Shown: piece after piece, positions 1 to 11,151 of the stretch
Numbering within the stretch: position 1 is the stretch's first letter
Layout of the letters: each line of letters opens with the position of its first letter
Assembly (NCBI RefSeq): GCF_000340215.1
Contig: NW_006921541.1
Span: 1,027,527 to 1,091,526 of the forward strand
DNA: 64,000 nucleotides
Direction of reading: 5' to 3'
Source of the DNA: Pseudocercospora fijiensis CIRAD86
Lineage: Eukaryota > Ascomycota > Dothideomycetes > Mycosphaerellales > Mycosphaerellaceae
Position numbers and translations under genes: made by a program
Notes under the pieces: model-generated
Databases searched by the model: none
The model's input: only the letters and a program-made list of their open reading frames with translations
What the model was told of the DNA's origin: nothing

Positions 1-9
1 CGAATACTA

Positions 10-206
10 TATAAGAAGGGTTATATTAGTAGGTAGATAGGGTAGTAGTAGGTATAGGTAGTATTCGATAGAGATCTAGGAGGAGAAGGAGGAAGGTAGG
101 CTAGTTAACCTAACGCTAAGCGCTAAGCCCTACCTAAGGTACCGAGTCCCTAGCTTTACTTAGCCTAGTTACATGCCAATTACGTATAGCCTCTTTAGCC
201 CTAACA
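10..206 (-). repeat. LTR of the G1 Gypsy family, copy 0 (5' LTR of an element lying left of the window)
   Basis: Reverse complement of the LTRs at 25,310-25,506 and 38,093-38,288. It is 197 bp, like the copy at 25,310, and shares that copy's U5 end. Read on the minus strand it begins TGTTAGGGC at 206 and ends at 10. Bases 1-9 are the first nine bases of the primer-binding region seen after the other LTRs. The element body therefore lies beyond the window to the left. The terminal TG is not RIP-mutated here. Confidence 0.85.
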
Positions 207-1079
207 AAAGTATAGGCTCCTATCTTTCTTTAGTACGAATAGGAGCGGAGCGCCGGTAGGGCTTGTACTATATACGATATAGCCGGTCTCGAGCTCTTTA
301 GCTAGATGCTCTTTAAGAACTTCTAATTTTCGAGAGGAGAGGATATATAATAGTCTATAAAGGGGTTCTTTCCCTTCGACTAGCTTAGTCGTATAACTAG
401 TTTATCTAAATAAGGGAAGGATACTCGTAGAGTCTTTATCGAATATATCTCGATACGATTTAAGTACGCTAGGTAAGGGAGGCTCTATACCTACTACGAT
501 ATTAAGGATTTAGAATGCCGGCGTACCGCGGTAGGTCCCTAGTCCTAGCTAGCCTACGTAGTAGATAACTACTCCCTTCTTTGCCTCCCTTTTTAGGCGC
601 TTTAGCGACGTACGTTTAATTTGTTACGCTATAGAGCCCTATATCTAAGTCCCCGGCCCGTTCTAAATATCGATACTAGTAGATTAGAGGATATGCCTTC
701 CGATTAGGAGTCCGATCCTACTCTAGCTAATACTATATATAAGAAACTTATAGGTTCTCGTTTAACCCTACTATCCGTTATACTAGAGCTCTAAATTATA
801 TGCGCCGTAGTAGATTATCTGCTAATCCTTTAACTATTAGAGGTATAGAAGGTCTATATTATTACGAGGTAAGTCCTACTTAACTACTAGTCGTTACTAT
901 AGGAGAGCTACCTAGGCGCTAGTACCGAGAGTAATATCGATCTATTAGCGGTCTCTTTATAGAGTACGAATCTCGCTAACTATTTTAATTACTTCCTCCG
1001 GTTATACTAGAATAGGCCCTACCGCCGTCGAAGAGGCTATAATAAAGCCTATACTTTTCCTAAGCGACTAGGAAGCTAC
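207..1079. other. RIP-mutated sequence, no recognisable gene
   Basis: Dense in TAG and CTA, with all six frames closed. It lies between the LTR at the left edge and a minus-strand gag relic, so it may be the start of that element's pol region. I found no RT, protease or integrase motif in it. Confidence 0.5.
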
Positions 1080-2300
1080 TTATTATAGTTGCCTTTCTTT
1101 TCTTTATCTTTCTTAAGATAGTCGGGTCGGATATATCCTACCTTAATATAGTAGTAGTATCGGATCTCCTTATTCTTACTATTAGCCGCTAGGGCGCGAG
1201 GCTTTCTATCTCTAAATCGATCCTTACCCCTATCTTTATTTTTGTCTTTATCTTTATCTTTATCTTTATCTTTATCTTTATCTTTATCTTTATCTTTATC
1301 TTTATCTTTATCTTTATCTTTATCTTCTCTCCTTAGCCTAGATTTATCTCTTAGCTTAGACCTTCCCTAATCGGGGTTCGCCGGCGCTAATACTAGGCGA
1401 GGACGCTAGGGGTTCCTACCCTTCGCGGTAAGGTTCTTCTTAAGCGTAGTCGCTAGTCGATATAGCTCCTACGGTTCTTTAAAATTGCGTTATAGCAGTT
1501 TAGGCTATAGGTAGGAAAAGTAATAGAAAAGGAGTTAGTTAGGAGTATAGGTATTAGGGTTCGATCTGTTCCTCTAGGATCTCTATAGAGAAGAGCAAGA
1601 TCCTATAATTCTAGCCCTCTCGCTACTTAGTCTTACTATACTTCTTATATACGTCGACTATATAGGCAGTTAGGCTATCTAGCTCGTCTAGTAACTAGTT
1701 AATAAACTATTACTACGTACGGTACTCCTATAGGAGCTCTAGTAGCTTTTCGTTACAGAGCTACTACTTCTACTATAACTCCTTTAAAGTTCCTTTAAGG
1801 AACTATATAGTATAGGTAATCTTAGACTAATCGGAATCGTAGGTATATAGCGCCTAGAGAAAAGCGATCTCGTACGCTATATACTACTCGCGATGCTTCT
1901 TTAGGCTCTTATCCTTATATATCGGAGGATCCCTAGTAGTTCTCTTAGGAGACATTCTATAATCGGTTAAGGAGGCTATTCGCTTACGGCTATCTATATA
2001 GCGTCTGCTAGCGGTATTTTATAGTAGCTAGGGGCGTAACAAAGGCGGGATAGCTTTAGATCCCTAGGTTATAGACCTAGAGGAGTTGCCCTAGCGGCCT
2101 ATTTCCTTAGTAAGCTTATCGTTATCTCTCTCGAAGCGAGTAAGCTTTTACTTTAGGAGTACGCGCTATGTTGTCTTTGCTTCTATAGGCTTAGTAGCTA
2201 GCTATCCGTCGTCGTTATCGTCGCTCTCTTCTTTATCTATTAATATACGAGCGTTTCTAACGAAGTCGTCTTCTTCGACTTCTTTAGTTCTAAATATCTT
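1080..2300 (-). pseudogene. RIP-degraded gag relic with Lys-Asp repeat and CCHC zinc knuckle
   Basis: Read on the minus strand, a nucleocapsid-type knuckle lies at about 1,095-1,160 with spacing CX2CX4HX4C. Cysteine and histidine codons are mostly changed to Tyr, the change RIP makes at TG/CA (TGY to TAY, CAY to TAY). The GATAAA microsatellite at 1,245-1,326 lies upstream of the knuckle and is in frame with it, encoding an acidic-basic Asp-Lys tract. Upstream again, at about 1,620-1,840, a helical stretch rich in Leu, Glu and Lys reads through RIP stops and resembles a gag capsid-side domain. No intact frame remains. The family is probably an LTR retrotransposon; whether Copia or Gypsy cannot be told from gag alone. 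Confidence 0.6.
1245..1326. repeat. (CTTTAT)n hexanucleotide microsatellite
   Basis: About 13 near-perfect 6-bp units. On the minus strand it reads GATAAA, that is Asp-Lys repeats, in frame with the adjacent zinc knuckle. It contains no CA or TG sites, so RIP could not alter it. Confidence 0.9.
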
Positions 2301-3600
2301 TTTAGAACGAGCTCTACTTATAGTAATATCTTACGGTCCCCTATTACGAAGTTAGCCTATAGGCTTTTTTTTCTCTATTACTTAGTACTTCCGAGAGTAG
2401 AGTCGATTTACCTAAAACGATATCGGAGCCCGTAGATAGTATACTACTATCGCTTAGCTATTAGGTACTTATACGGCTAGTTAATCTCTTTAGAGGTATA
2501 TCGAACCGCTACCCTTAGTAGAAAGGTTTAAAGATTATTATATTAGGATATTGTTAGAATTAAGGGTATATAAGACGATTATTAGGTTATATAATAGTAA
2601 AATAGCCTCTATTCGTATACTAGAATAATCTTAAGGAATCTTAGGAAAGGGAGAGCGTAGGTACTATTTTATTCCTATAGATAGGGGTAAACCGTAAACG
2701 ACGTAGTCTTTTTAGACATATACGCCGTAGCCCTTATAGGTATAGGCGACGTAGCCCGCTAGTAGTCCGCCGTCGGACCCTAGTCGGTCGGTAAAAGCTT
2801 AGCTCGTCGTAATCCCTATTATAGTAGGCCGACTCTATTAGTCTACTACCGAGATTCTTATATTTATACTTCCTCGAATTTCGGGATAGCCTATCTCGAG
2901 GATTGCGACTCCGCAAATCTAAGCGATTCTATTAGATAGGATCTTTAATATACAATCCTAAGGATCCTAAGGATCCTAAGCGATCCTAGGCAATCCTATC
3001 GATAGGATTATCGCGATCGGGAAAAGAATTTCCGTAACGTTAATATAGCTACTATCTATATAAGACGAACTATAAAGAAAGGAAAGAAGAGGACTTTAAA
3101 GAGAGAGCTCTTTCTTAAGTATCCCGCTTTATATGAGTCTAGTATATCCGATACGTAAGCGTAGGTATATATATCTTATTTACTTACTTCTTAGTAAACT
3201 ACTATCTTTAGGTCCTTTCCTACTATTACGCTTAGCGCGTAAACGCGAGCGCGTCTATCCCGTCTATCCGTTAGGACCGTTACTTTATAGTAATCCTATT
3301 TCTCTACTATCGCGTTCGGCGTACGAGCGCGAACGCTCCTATTTCGTTTAGCTACTCTTGCGTAAAGATATTTCTTCTAGCTCTTCTATATCCTCTAGCT
3401 CCTTCCTACTACTCGGATCTATCCTATAGCTCTCCTATATATCTTACTTACTATCGTTCGTACGCGCGTCGTAGACATAACGTGTTAATATACTATATAC
3501 GGCCTCTACGGGAGTCTATAAGTTATTACGTTATACGGCTAAATAGGCGGCTAACTAGGCGACCTACTTCGCTAGGGGCCCCTACTACTAGGGCAACTTA
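2301..3600. other. RIP-mutated sequence, no recognisable gene
   Basis: Includes short open stretches at 2,734-2,916 (minus) and 3,133-3,351 (plus). They are rich in Arg, Leu and Tyr and have no family signature; I take them as chance openings. A TGG/TCC-poor, TA-rich composition continues through the stretch. Confidence 0.5.
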
Positions 3601-4560
3601 AATCCGATATTACCTTATAGTATAGCGGCTAACTTGTCGATATATTCTAGGCAGCTACTATAACATCGCCTAGTATAGCTACTAGGGCTATTAGTAAAGA
3701 ATTTAGTTCGTAACGAGGCCTTGCTACTATTAGCTAGTAACCGGCCTATATACCCTAGTAAGGTAGCTAGTCGTAAGCCTACAAAAGAGGCACCCTTTAG
3801 TAGAGATATAGAATTATTAACCTCGTATAATATACTATTTCTATTACACTCTAATAGTGCCTCTACTATAGGGCTCTAATTACTATAGCCTAGACTATAA
3901 GTCTACCCTTTCTAATTGCTAAGTATAGCTATCTATACTACGATAGGTTATACTGCCTATAGAGGCCTATACTATTATAGCTAGTAGTAGTACTAGTATT
4001 AGTTTCCGCTTATTACTACGTTTTGCCTTATAGAAGGCCTTATAGCTATTATTACTATTATTTAACGAGCTTAGTTAACCTATTAATCTTATCTTCTTCT
4101 ATAGTAGCGGCTAGTTATTATATTAGCCTTACTATCGCTATATCTATATTATTATAGATAGTGTCTCTATAGTAATAGAAGGTATAGTATCTATTTAAGC
4201 CTAAGTTGCCTTTCTTATAACTATAACTAGTACTACTATATTGCCTATTCTTTAACGGCTAGTAACTATAGCCCTTTAGCTTCTTCTAAGTCGCTTAAGA
4301 AGGCGCATTTAGCTAGATAAGACGGATAGGCTCGCCGTTGCGGCGTACTAGTTAGGTAGCAGTAAGTACGTAGTTAGGGTATGTATATACTCGTATCTCG
4401 AGGGATCTCGCTAAGTGCCGTATTTGCTAGTATTAGCGGTATATAATTGCTAAGCGCGAAGTTGTCTTTTATAGCGCCTTACCTATAGAGTAATAATACG
4501 GTTAGCAACTCGCTTAGCCGACTAGCTACCTAGAATATAGCAGAAGGCGTTAAATGGGTC
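3600..4560 (-). pseudogene. RIP-degraded retrotransposon gag relic with CCHC knuckle
   Basis: One minus-strand frame, followed through TAG/TAA stops, holds a CX2CX4HX4C zinc knuckle at about 4,175-4,235. Its first two cysteines and its histidine are altered, while Lys-Lys-Gly-Asn and Asn-Arg remain. It is followed by a short Asn/Asp/Ile stretch and a Lys/Leu-rich region interrupted by many TAG codons, probably a former Gln/Trp-rich coil. Upstream (to 4,560) the same frame gives a hydrophilic stretch typical of gag. It faces away from the Copia RT that begins at about 4,940, so the two are different elements or the locus is rearranged. Confidence 0.5.
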
Positions 4561-4939
4561 TAGAAGCGGTATAGGCGCTAGTAAGCGGCTATAAATATAT
4601 AGTAATATCTCGTAACTATACTACGGACCTATAGTCTTGCGGACGATATATAGGCTAGTAGATATTATATAGTCCGGATCTAACGTTTTCTAAGCTAGTT
4701 TGGCCTTAACCTTCGACTATTGCTAGCTAAAGATAGTAGGGCCTTTGTTATTAGTAGTAAGAGTAAGCTTCCGCAATAATTAAGAATAGACCTTAAGCAA
4801 TACCTATCGTCCTAAAACCTAGCGATCGTTTTCCGCTAGGGCCGCCTATTGCTACTAGTAAATAGGGTAATACGACGTTAAACTAGCGTCTCCTAACAGG
4901 TCTATAGGCAAGGGGGGCTATATAGCACAGGCTACAGGT

Positions 4940-6095
4940 TTCGAGAAAGACGAGACTAAAGTTTATCGTTTAATTACTTCCTTATATAGCTAAGATTAAG
5001 GCTCTATATAGGAGGAGTCTCTATATGTAAAATTCCTACTCGCTAAACTAGGCTTTAGATTCCTTAAGAAGGATAACGTAGTGTTTATAAAAAATAAAAT
5101 AGGTCTTATAATAGCACATTACGTAGAGAAGATACTTATTTTTAGCCCGAATAGGGTCTAAGTAAAAGAACTTAAAAACGCTTTATCTAGAGATCTAGAA
5201 CTACGCGATCTAAAACTAAGCGATCTAGGTCGTATAAAATAGTATCTTAGTAGCGGGGTTACTAAAACTAAACAGATATATCTACTACTCTAAGTTTACA
5301 GGCTATTTAGAGAGACTAATACCTAGATCTAATAAAAAGGCCTTAAATCCCATTTCTATACTAAACGATATTAGGTAGTATCTAGAAAAATCTAGGAAAT
5401 TAGCTTCTTAAAAGTCTCTAAAGCAGCTTCAAGCCGAATTGGATTCTTTAATGTGCCTACTAACTAAGACAAGACTAGATACAAGCTATACTATAGATAC
5501 AGTATCTAGGTTTTTCTTCAATTCTATTAAGACGTATTTCTAGACTTTAGATAGGATTTAGAAATACCTAGGGAAGCCGAAGATGTTTAATGCCGCGTAA
5601 GTATAAGAACTACAATTAGAGCCCTTAATAACGATACCGATAAGGGGGGTAACTATATAACTTAGTATTCTCTTTAGGATATATTTTTTTCTTAGAATAT
5701 AAGGCGCTCATTAGCTAGCAGATTACGTTAGAAAAATGTATATCTTTAGTCTAGTTGCGAGGCTAAATATATTACTCTAAAAAATGTTTTAAAGAATATA
5801 TCTTTCTAAAAGCTATATATAAAGAATTCGGTATTAAAATAGGTAACTGTCTAGTATATATTAGTAGCAAATTAGCTATAGTACTAGCGAACAATACTAA
5901 CTTCTATTCTTAGACTAAGTATATAGTTATCTTAGGATACTATATAATAGAGAAAGTTCGGAAGAAATATATAGATCTTAGATATATAGCGACTAGGGAA
6001 TAGTTAGCGAATATACTAACCGCTTAGCGACTAAGTTTCTTAGCAACGTTTAGAGAAGAGATAGTATAGGACTTAGAAGTTAGCGATCCGACCTC
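4940..6095 (+). pseudogene. RIP-degraded Ty1/Copia reverse transcriptase and RNase H
   Basis: Plus-strand frames through stops show the Copia order. A KVYRLxxSLY block lies at about 4,960. An LGF motif and the degenerate YVDD box follow at about 5,115-5,135, now reading YVEK after a run of hydrophobic residues. A 'SLMCLLTKTRLD..YTI' block, matching the Copia SLMYLATxTRPDIAYAV block, lies at 5,440-5,500. A SRFFFNSIKT block comes next. The RNase H end is at 5,855-6,060, with the SKLAIVLANN, TKYIVI and ATREQLANILT blocks. These are the canonical last blocks before a Copia 3' LTR. The second catalytic Asp of RT is not preserved and the frame has dozens of stops, so it is inactive. I saw no matching Copia integrase on the plus strand. 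Confidence 0.75.
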
Positions 6096-6156
6096 TGAAT
6101 AGGTATTTATATCTATTCGAGGGTATAATATATATTCGAGCGGAAGTCGTAGGGAG

Positions 6157-6848
6157 TGTCGGAAGTCCTAGTAGTAGTAATCGAGTAGACAAAAGTTAAA
6201 TTGCCTATCTAGCTAAGCAGAGACATTCGTCGCCTTATTATATTAGCTACTAAAGTCCTAGAATATTCTAGAGGTACGTAATAGCTTAGGCGTACTACTA
6301 GGTACCCCTAGTTCTTATCTCGTAATTAGATCTCTAGAACTACTTATTCTAAAGGCGATCGAACCTATAGAAGTTCTCTCTTAAGATACAAATTTCTAAC
6401 TAATTTCTAGGCCCTTCTACTTAGAAATTACTTAGGGCTTCTTAATCGGTAACTTAAGAATTAACTAATAAATTCTAGAAGTTTCTAGAGGTTAGCAGAA
6501 CTCTACGGGGGGCCCCCTCTATAAGGGTGCCAGGGTTGACGGCTACTACCGGCACTATATCTAACTAGGAGATAATGCATATACTAGCTCGCTCCGCTTA
6601 GAGTATCTTCTAAATACCTTGGTTAAGATTTAGTAGTGCTTAGCTATTGCTAACTAAGCTAAGCTAGTACCGGATAACATCTATCGTACTCGATTCCGGA
6701 TACGTTAGATTCGCGGTAGATTCGCGATTAGTTAGGCGCTCGCTAGGCCTAATTAGTTAATAACGCTAAGACCTAGGTTCTCTAGCTCTATTCGTCCTCT
6801 TTTAGTATTTCTTACTATTAGGACTTGTAGTATCGATAAAAATTAACA
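6157..6848 (+). repeat. Putative 3' LTR of the Copia relic (end uncertain)
   Basis: A purine-rich stretch (CGGAAGTCGTAGGGAG) directly precedes TGTCGGAAG at 6,157, the arrangement of polypurine tract and LTR start just downstream of the Copia RNase H end. A TTAACA at about 6,843-6,848 is a possible LTR end. No second copy lies in the window to confirm it. Confidence 0.35.
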
Positions 6849-9719
6849 ATAGCCAATCTATAAATACGTATAGATAAGATAGATAATAATTACTTCCCGA
6901 GTATTAGTCCTAGTAGTCTAAAGTCCTAGCTCCTTAGGGATATTTGCTAAGGACTACTTTAATAACTTTAGATTCTATAAGGGTATCGTCTATCTCTTAG
7001 AAAAAAAACAAGATCTAAAATTGAAACCAAAGAATAGCTCCTAATAATAGAGAATTAATAAGAAACCGAAGTCCTATTAGAAATATTTACTTAGGACTAC
7101 CTTTAGAAGTTTAAATTCTTAAAAGGTTTCTTCTGTCTCTAGGAAGGTAGTTAGGTCTTAATAGAGAACTTAAGAAGGGCTATTACTAAGTTTATTCTTA
7201 GTTAATATGTTTTAATTACTATAGAATACTATAACTATCTATAGTAGTATCTATAAGAGAACTTAAGAAGGGCTATTACTAAGTTTATTCTTAGTTAATA
7301 TGTTTTAATTACTATAGAATACTATAACTATCTATAGTAGTATCTATAAAATATCTATAAAGAGACGACTCTATAGACTGTAATAAGAACGGTTCTAAAG
7401 TAACTAAAAGCGATACTATCTTAAGAAAATAAACACTATAGTACTTACTATAGTCTTAATAAAAAACTTAATCGCTCTTCTTAATATAGAGATACGAGTA
7501 AAGTCTAGGGATCCATTAAGTAAAAGACTATAGTAATAGAAAGATCTTTAGAAAGATCTCTGTCGTTATTAGAGACACGATTTCCGTAAGAGATACCGAT
7601 AAAAAAAACAAATAGATAGATAAGAAGGTATATAGATACTACTAATAATAATAGTATAGATAATATATTAGATCGTCTAGGAATACTAGTAGGAAAACAA
7701 GAACTAGAGAAAATGCCCTACAAAGGGTATAATAAAATGTATATTTATATAAGAGTCACAGAGTATATTAATTTATATTGATACTAAGACGAATAGAGCC
7801 GAAACGCCTAAATCCTAGTATAGATTAAAAATTTAGGTACATAGTCTTCCTAATCGAAAACCTACTATAAATCTAACGCGAGTCTAGTATATCTAATTTG
7901 TATATAGATGCGTATTAGCTAGTATTAGCTATAGTTAGTTAGTAATAACTAATTTTTATTAAATATTAATTTAGGGATTCGGAAAATACTCTAAGTTAGG
8001 CAAATCTAACTATATCCTTTTTCCTAGCTAGGTATAGTACTAGTAGTAGCTATCGACTTTAGTATTCTAATAAACGGATTATCGATAGAGTCCTAATAGC
8101 TTCTCGGATCTTAAAAAAACGACTGGAGATATCCTAATCTACTAGAACTTTCTAGAATCTCTTAATTAATAGTGAAATAGCCGATAGAGAAGTAATAATA
8201 ATTTTATAATTTAAATAGAAACAAAGGCCTAGAAATCGTACAAAAATTCGTATTTCGTAAGATAACTCTTATAGAGTCGATCTCTTTCAAGATAAATAGA
8301 TTTAAAGAGTTTTTGTAAATATTAGGACTAGGGATCTTAAATACTAGGCGCGGATATATCTCAATTCTGTATTATGCTTTAATAGTATCTTCTAGTCGGT
8401 ACTATCGATTATCTTTATACCGCTAGCCTTAACCTATATATACGAAGCCCTCGCTTTTGCCAAACTATATTGCTACGTCTTACGCTTCTCTATAGCTCGC
8501 GTATAAAGTAGTAGGCGGTATTAATACTAGCGTATATTCCGTAGCGGTTACTAGACCTCGAAATACTAGATTTAGGTACTCTCTTTCCGGCTCTTTATTA
8601 TCCCTACCTTCTTCGCTTCTATTAGTCGCGCTAGCGGTTTTATATTACGTGTTGGTTTATATTTAATAGTTGTTTACTAAGAACGTATCCGGATTATTAG
8701 GAAGGGCCCTTTTATAACTAGTAGTAGTAGAAGGAGGTACAGGATCTATATTTAGTAAGATAGCAATATTAGGATATATAGTTCAATAGTTTTCGAAAGT
8801 ATATAAAAGTCTCAATAGGTATAGATAGTATCTTTAATAGTTATGTTTAGTAGGCGATCCGCTACTTTAATAAAGCTCTTAAGATCTATAGACGTATAGA
8901 TATTTGGATATATCGTCCACTATAGAATTTCTATAAAGATATCTAGTCTATTAGATAATCTACGGTAAGCTAGTCTGTTCCTAAATTGCATAGATAGTCT
9001 ACTAGTATAATATCTATTATGTATTAATAGACATTTATCTTGTATATGTCTCTTAGAATAAGTCTCTAGGTATAGTTACTGCTAATATACCCAGATATTA
9101 TAAAAGTGAAAACGAATAGTACTATTCTAGAGTATTAAAAGAATAATACTTAATTTCTTATTCTACACAAATGAATAGATAGTTCAAAGATCCTCTTACT
9201 CCTTTAATAGAATAACTGTTATCTTAGATAATATGTATTAAACTAGAGATATATTAATATAGATAGGCTATCTATACTGACTTTGTCTTGGATATTCTAT
9301 AGATAGCAGAAATTTCTCGAATCTATAGATATTCCCTTAGATAATATAAAGTTGCCTATAAAGACATTATCTATAGGTAGTATTATCTAGTTCCTATACT
9401 TATAGAAAAAGCTGATAATTTTATCTATACAGAGATATTTCTCTAGACAATCGTACCTACAATAGATACTCTCTAATATATATAGGGTCGCACATACAAT
9501 GAGACTTTTAGACTCCACTTTTACAGTATCCTATAAGGAGGATAGATACGTTACCCTAGATACTTTCACGTTTCCTAGTTCTTATCGTTAGGCGATACTA
9601 TACCGCTAGCCTTTCTTAGAGGTCTTTAAGTAGGGGTTCCTACTACTATAACAGACTATAAGTCTCTTTTTCGAAGGGTAGTATAGTAGGGACTATAAGC
9701 TCTATAGGCCTCTTTGTAA
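6849..9719. other. AT-rich, RIP-mutated stretch without recognisable genes
   Basis: All frames are closed by TAG/TAA. I looked for transposase, RT, integrase and host-gene motifs and saw none. It contains a 93-bp perfect tandem duplication, listed separately. Composition is somewhat more A/T-rich than the flanking element relics, which would fit older, more heavily mutated DNA. Confidence 0.5.
7163..7348. repeat. 93-bp perfect tandem duplication
   Basis: Unit 1 spans 7,163-7,255 and unit 2 spans 7,256-7,348; the two read identically base for base. Both carry the same RIP-like TA-rich sequence, so the duplication most likely post-dates the mutations, or it is an assembly artefact. Confidence 0.9.
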
Positions 9720-9729
9720 ATCTAGAGTC

Positions 9730-9880
9730 GATATATCGGTTAGAACAGTTCAAATCGGTTCCTAAATCGACTAGGTCGGTCGTTTATCGTTTAATAGTAT
9801 TCGAATCGGTTCGTATATCGATTAAATCGGTTCGTATATCGACTAAATCGGTTCGTATATCGATTAAATCGGTTCGTATC
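9730..9880. repeat. 21-bp tandem repeat (ATCGGTTCGTATATCGAYTAA)
   Basis: Three near-perfect units run from 9,805 with a truncated fourth. More diverged ATCGGTT-containing units extend leftward to about 9,730. Confidence 0.8.
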
Positions 9881-10457
9881 GCTCTATAGGAGTAGTCGTT
9901 ATCTACGGTATATCGTTCGTCTTTTTCGAATATGTTAATAGAGTTATTTATTATTAAGATAATTAAAGGTAAAGATAGCTCTAAATAGAAATATATTTAG
10001 ATATATCTATTATCTTTAATATCTAAGTTATTAGGAGTTACCTAAGACGTATAACCTCTATTAGAGGATATAAAATATAGTCGAGCGAAAGTCTTAGAGA
10101 TTAATAGAAATAGCGCTAATCCGAACGCAAGGTACAAGCTAGATATTACTACTATAGAACGTATACTACTACTAATTACTAAATAACTCTCTATATACTA
10201 CGCCTCGAGCATTTTATTACGAACGGAGCTCGCACTGCTATAGTAGTCTCGGATATTAGTAGCTCGAAGTGCTATTTAGCTATCTAGGTAGTTCCCCGGA
10301 TTCTAAAAGTTAAGGTTCTTGCTAGCCAAATCCTATAAGAGAACCGCATACGCGCTCTGCTTAGCTAGGGCTAAGACCTCTAGATGTAGAGATAACCTAA
10401 CTAGCGAAGATAAAAAGATTGCGGCTACGACTAGAAGACAACCCGAAGACAATATAA
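9881..10457. other. RIP-to-normal transition zone
   Basis: Starts TA-rich with closed frames. From about 10,320 CA and TG dinucleotides return. No gene is recognised; the open frames at 10,319-10,504 (plus) and 10,333-10,665 (minus) come from low-complexity repeats. Confidence 0.45.
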
Positions 10458-10545
10458 CGACGATACGGAGACGATACAGAGACGATACGGAGACGATACA
10501 ATAACGACACGACGACAACACGACGACAATACGAAGACAACAACG
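10458..10545. repeat. 11-bp minisatellite (ACGATACGGAG) grading into CGACAA units
   Basis: About four 11-bp units at 10,458-10,500, followed by degenerate ACGACAACACG-type units. It sits at the left edge of the un-mutated island. Confidence 0.75.
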
Positions 10546-10648
10546 ATTCAATTTATAACAAAGAGTACGAGCTTGTACTATAGGGAAGCGGCAAGCAAGA
10601 GGACGCACAAGTAGGGCGGAAGCTTCGCTCGCACATTGTAGACACGGG

Positions 10649-11017
10649 CAGCCGCCTGCAAGCATATATTTTCGAGGACAGCTGCTCCACTGTGCGGTAC
10701 GGCGGACTTTTGACGATGCTGAAGATGTTTTGCGGCTTGTGCTTGCACGCTGTTAGCCTGATATCAACAAAGTGCTGTACGAAGACGATCTTTTCTCGTA
10801 TAAAGTACGGAAAGTCGTTAGTCTAGGGACCGCCCTTCACGAGGCAGCAAGCACTGGACGACCGAGCGTTATTCAAATGCTGATTCGAAGGGGTGCTGAT
10901 GTCTCCATCCGCGACCCCCGAGAAAGTACGGCGCTTGAGGTTGCGGAGATGTATCCCAATTACGCTGCTATAGCGCTGCTTCGATGCGCTGAGAAGTGTT
11001 CCTCGGCAAATATATAA
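10649..11017 (+). pseudogene. Ankyrin-repeat protein gene fragment (3' end)
   Basis: One plus-strand frame encodes two ankyrin-type repeats. The first, at about 10,685-10,770, reads LLHCAVR...DDAEDVLRLVLAR, then a TAG at 10,754-10,756 and a PDIN turn. The second, at about 10,835-10,975, has the GTALHEAASTGRPSVIQML core, a RRGADVSIRD turn and a STALEVAEM start of a third unit. The frame ends at TAA 11,015-11,017. There is no start codon and no upstream exon, because the sequence to the left becomes repeat and then RIP-mutated. Fungal ankyrin proteins are usually several hundred residues long, so this is a C-terminal remnant. The internal TAG could be a RIP change spilling over from the neighbouring repeats. 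No specific function can be inferred. Confidence 0.75.
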
Positions 11018-11151
11018 TATCAAGGTCGACTAGGAACATTATAGAAACGGAAAGCTCTTGATCTCAATACTAACACTACGATAAAAGTTGGCCCAGTCAG
11101 ATGGGCGTAGTACAATCAGCAATCGTCCGAACGTTCATTTTAGGTATGCAG
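11018..11151. other. Short intergenic spacer between convergent ankyrin fragment and SMP-30-like gene
   Basis: Normal base composition. It should hold the 3' untranslated region of the minus-strand gene. No clear polyadenylation hexamer was identified. Confidence 0.5.

Noticed and set aside
7163..7348. CRISPR-like or satellite array
   Set aside because: Just two adjacent units without spacers; a simple tandem duplication in eukaryotic DNA.
10333..10665. 110-codon minus-strand open frame
   Set aside because: Translates the minisatellite and flank into Ser/Val/Leu-rich low complexity, with no domain and no supporting signals.
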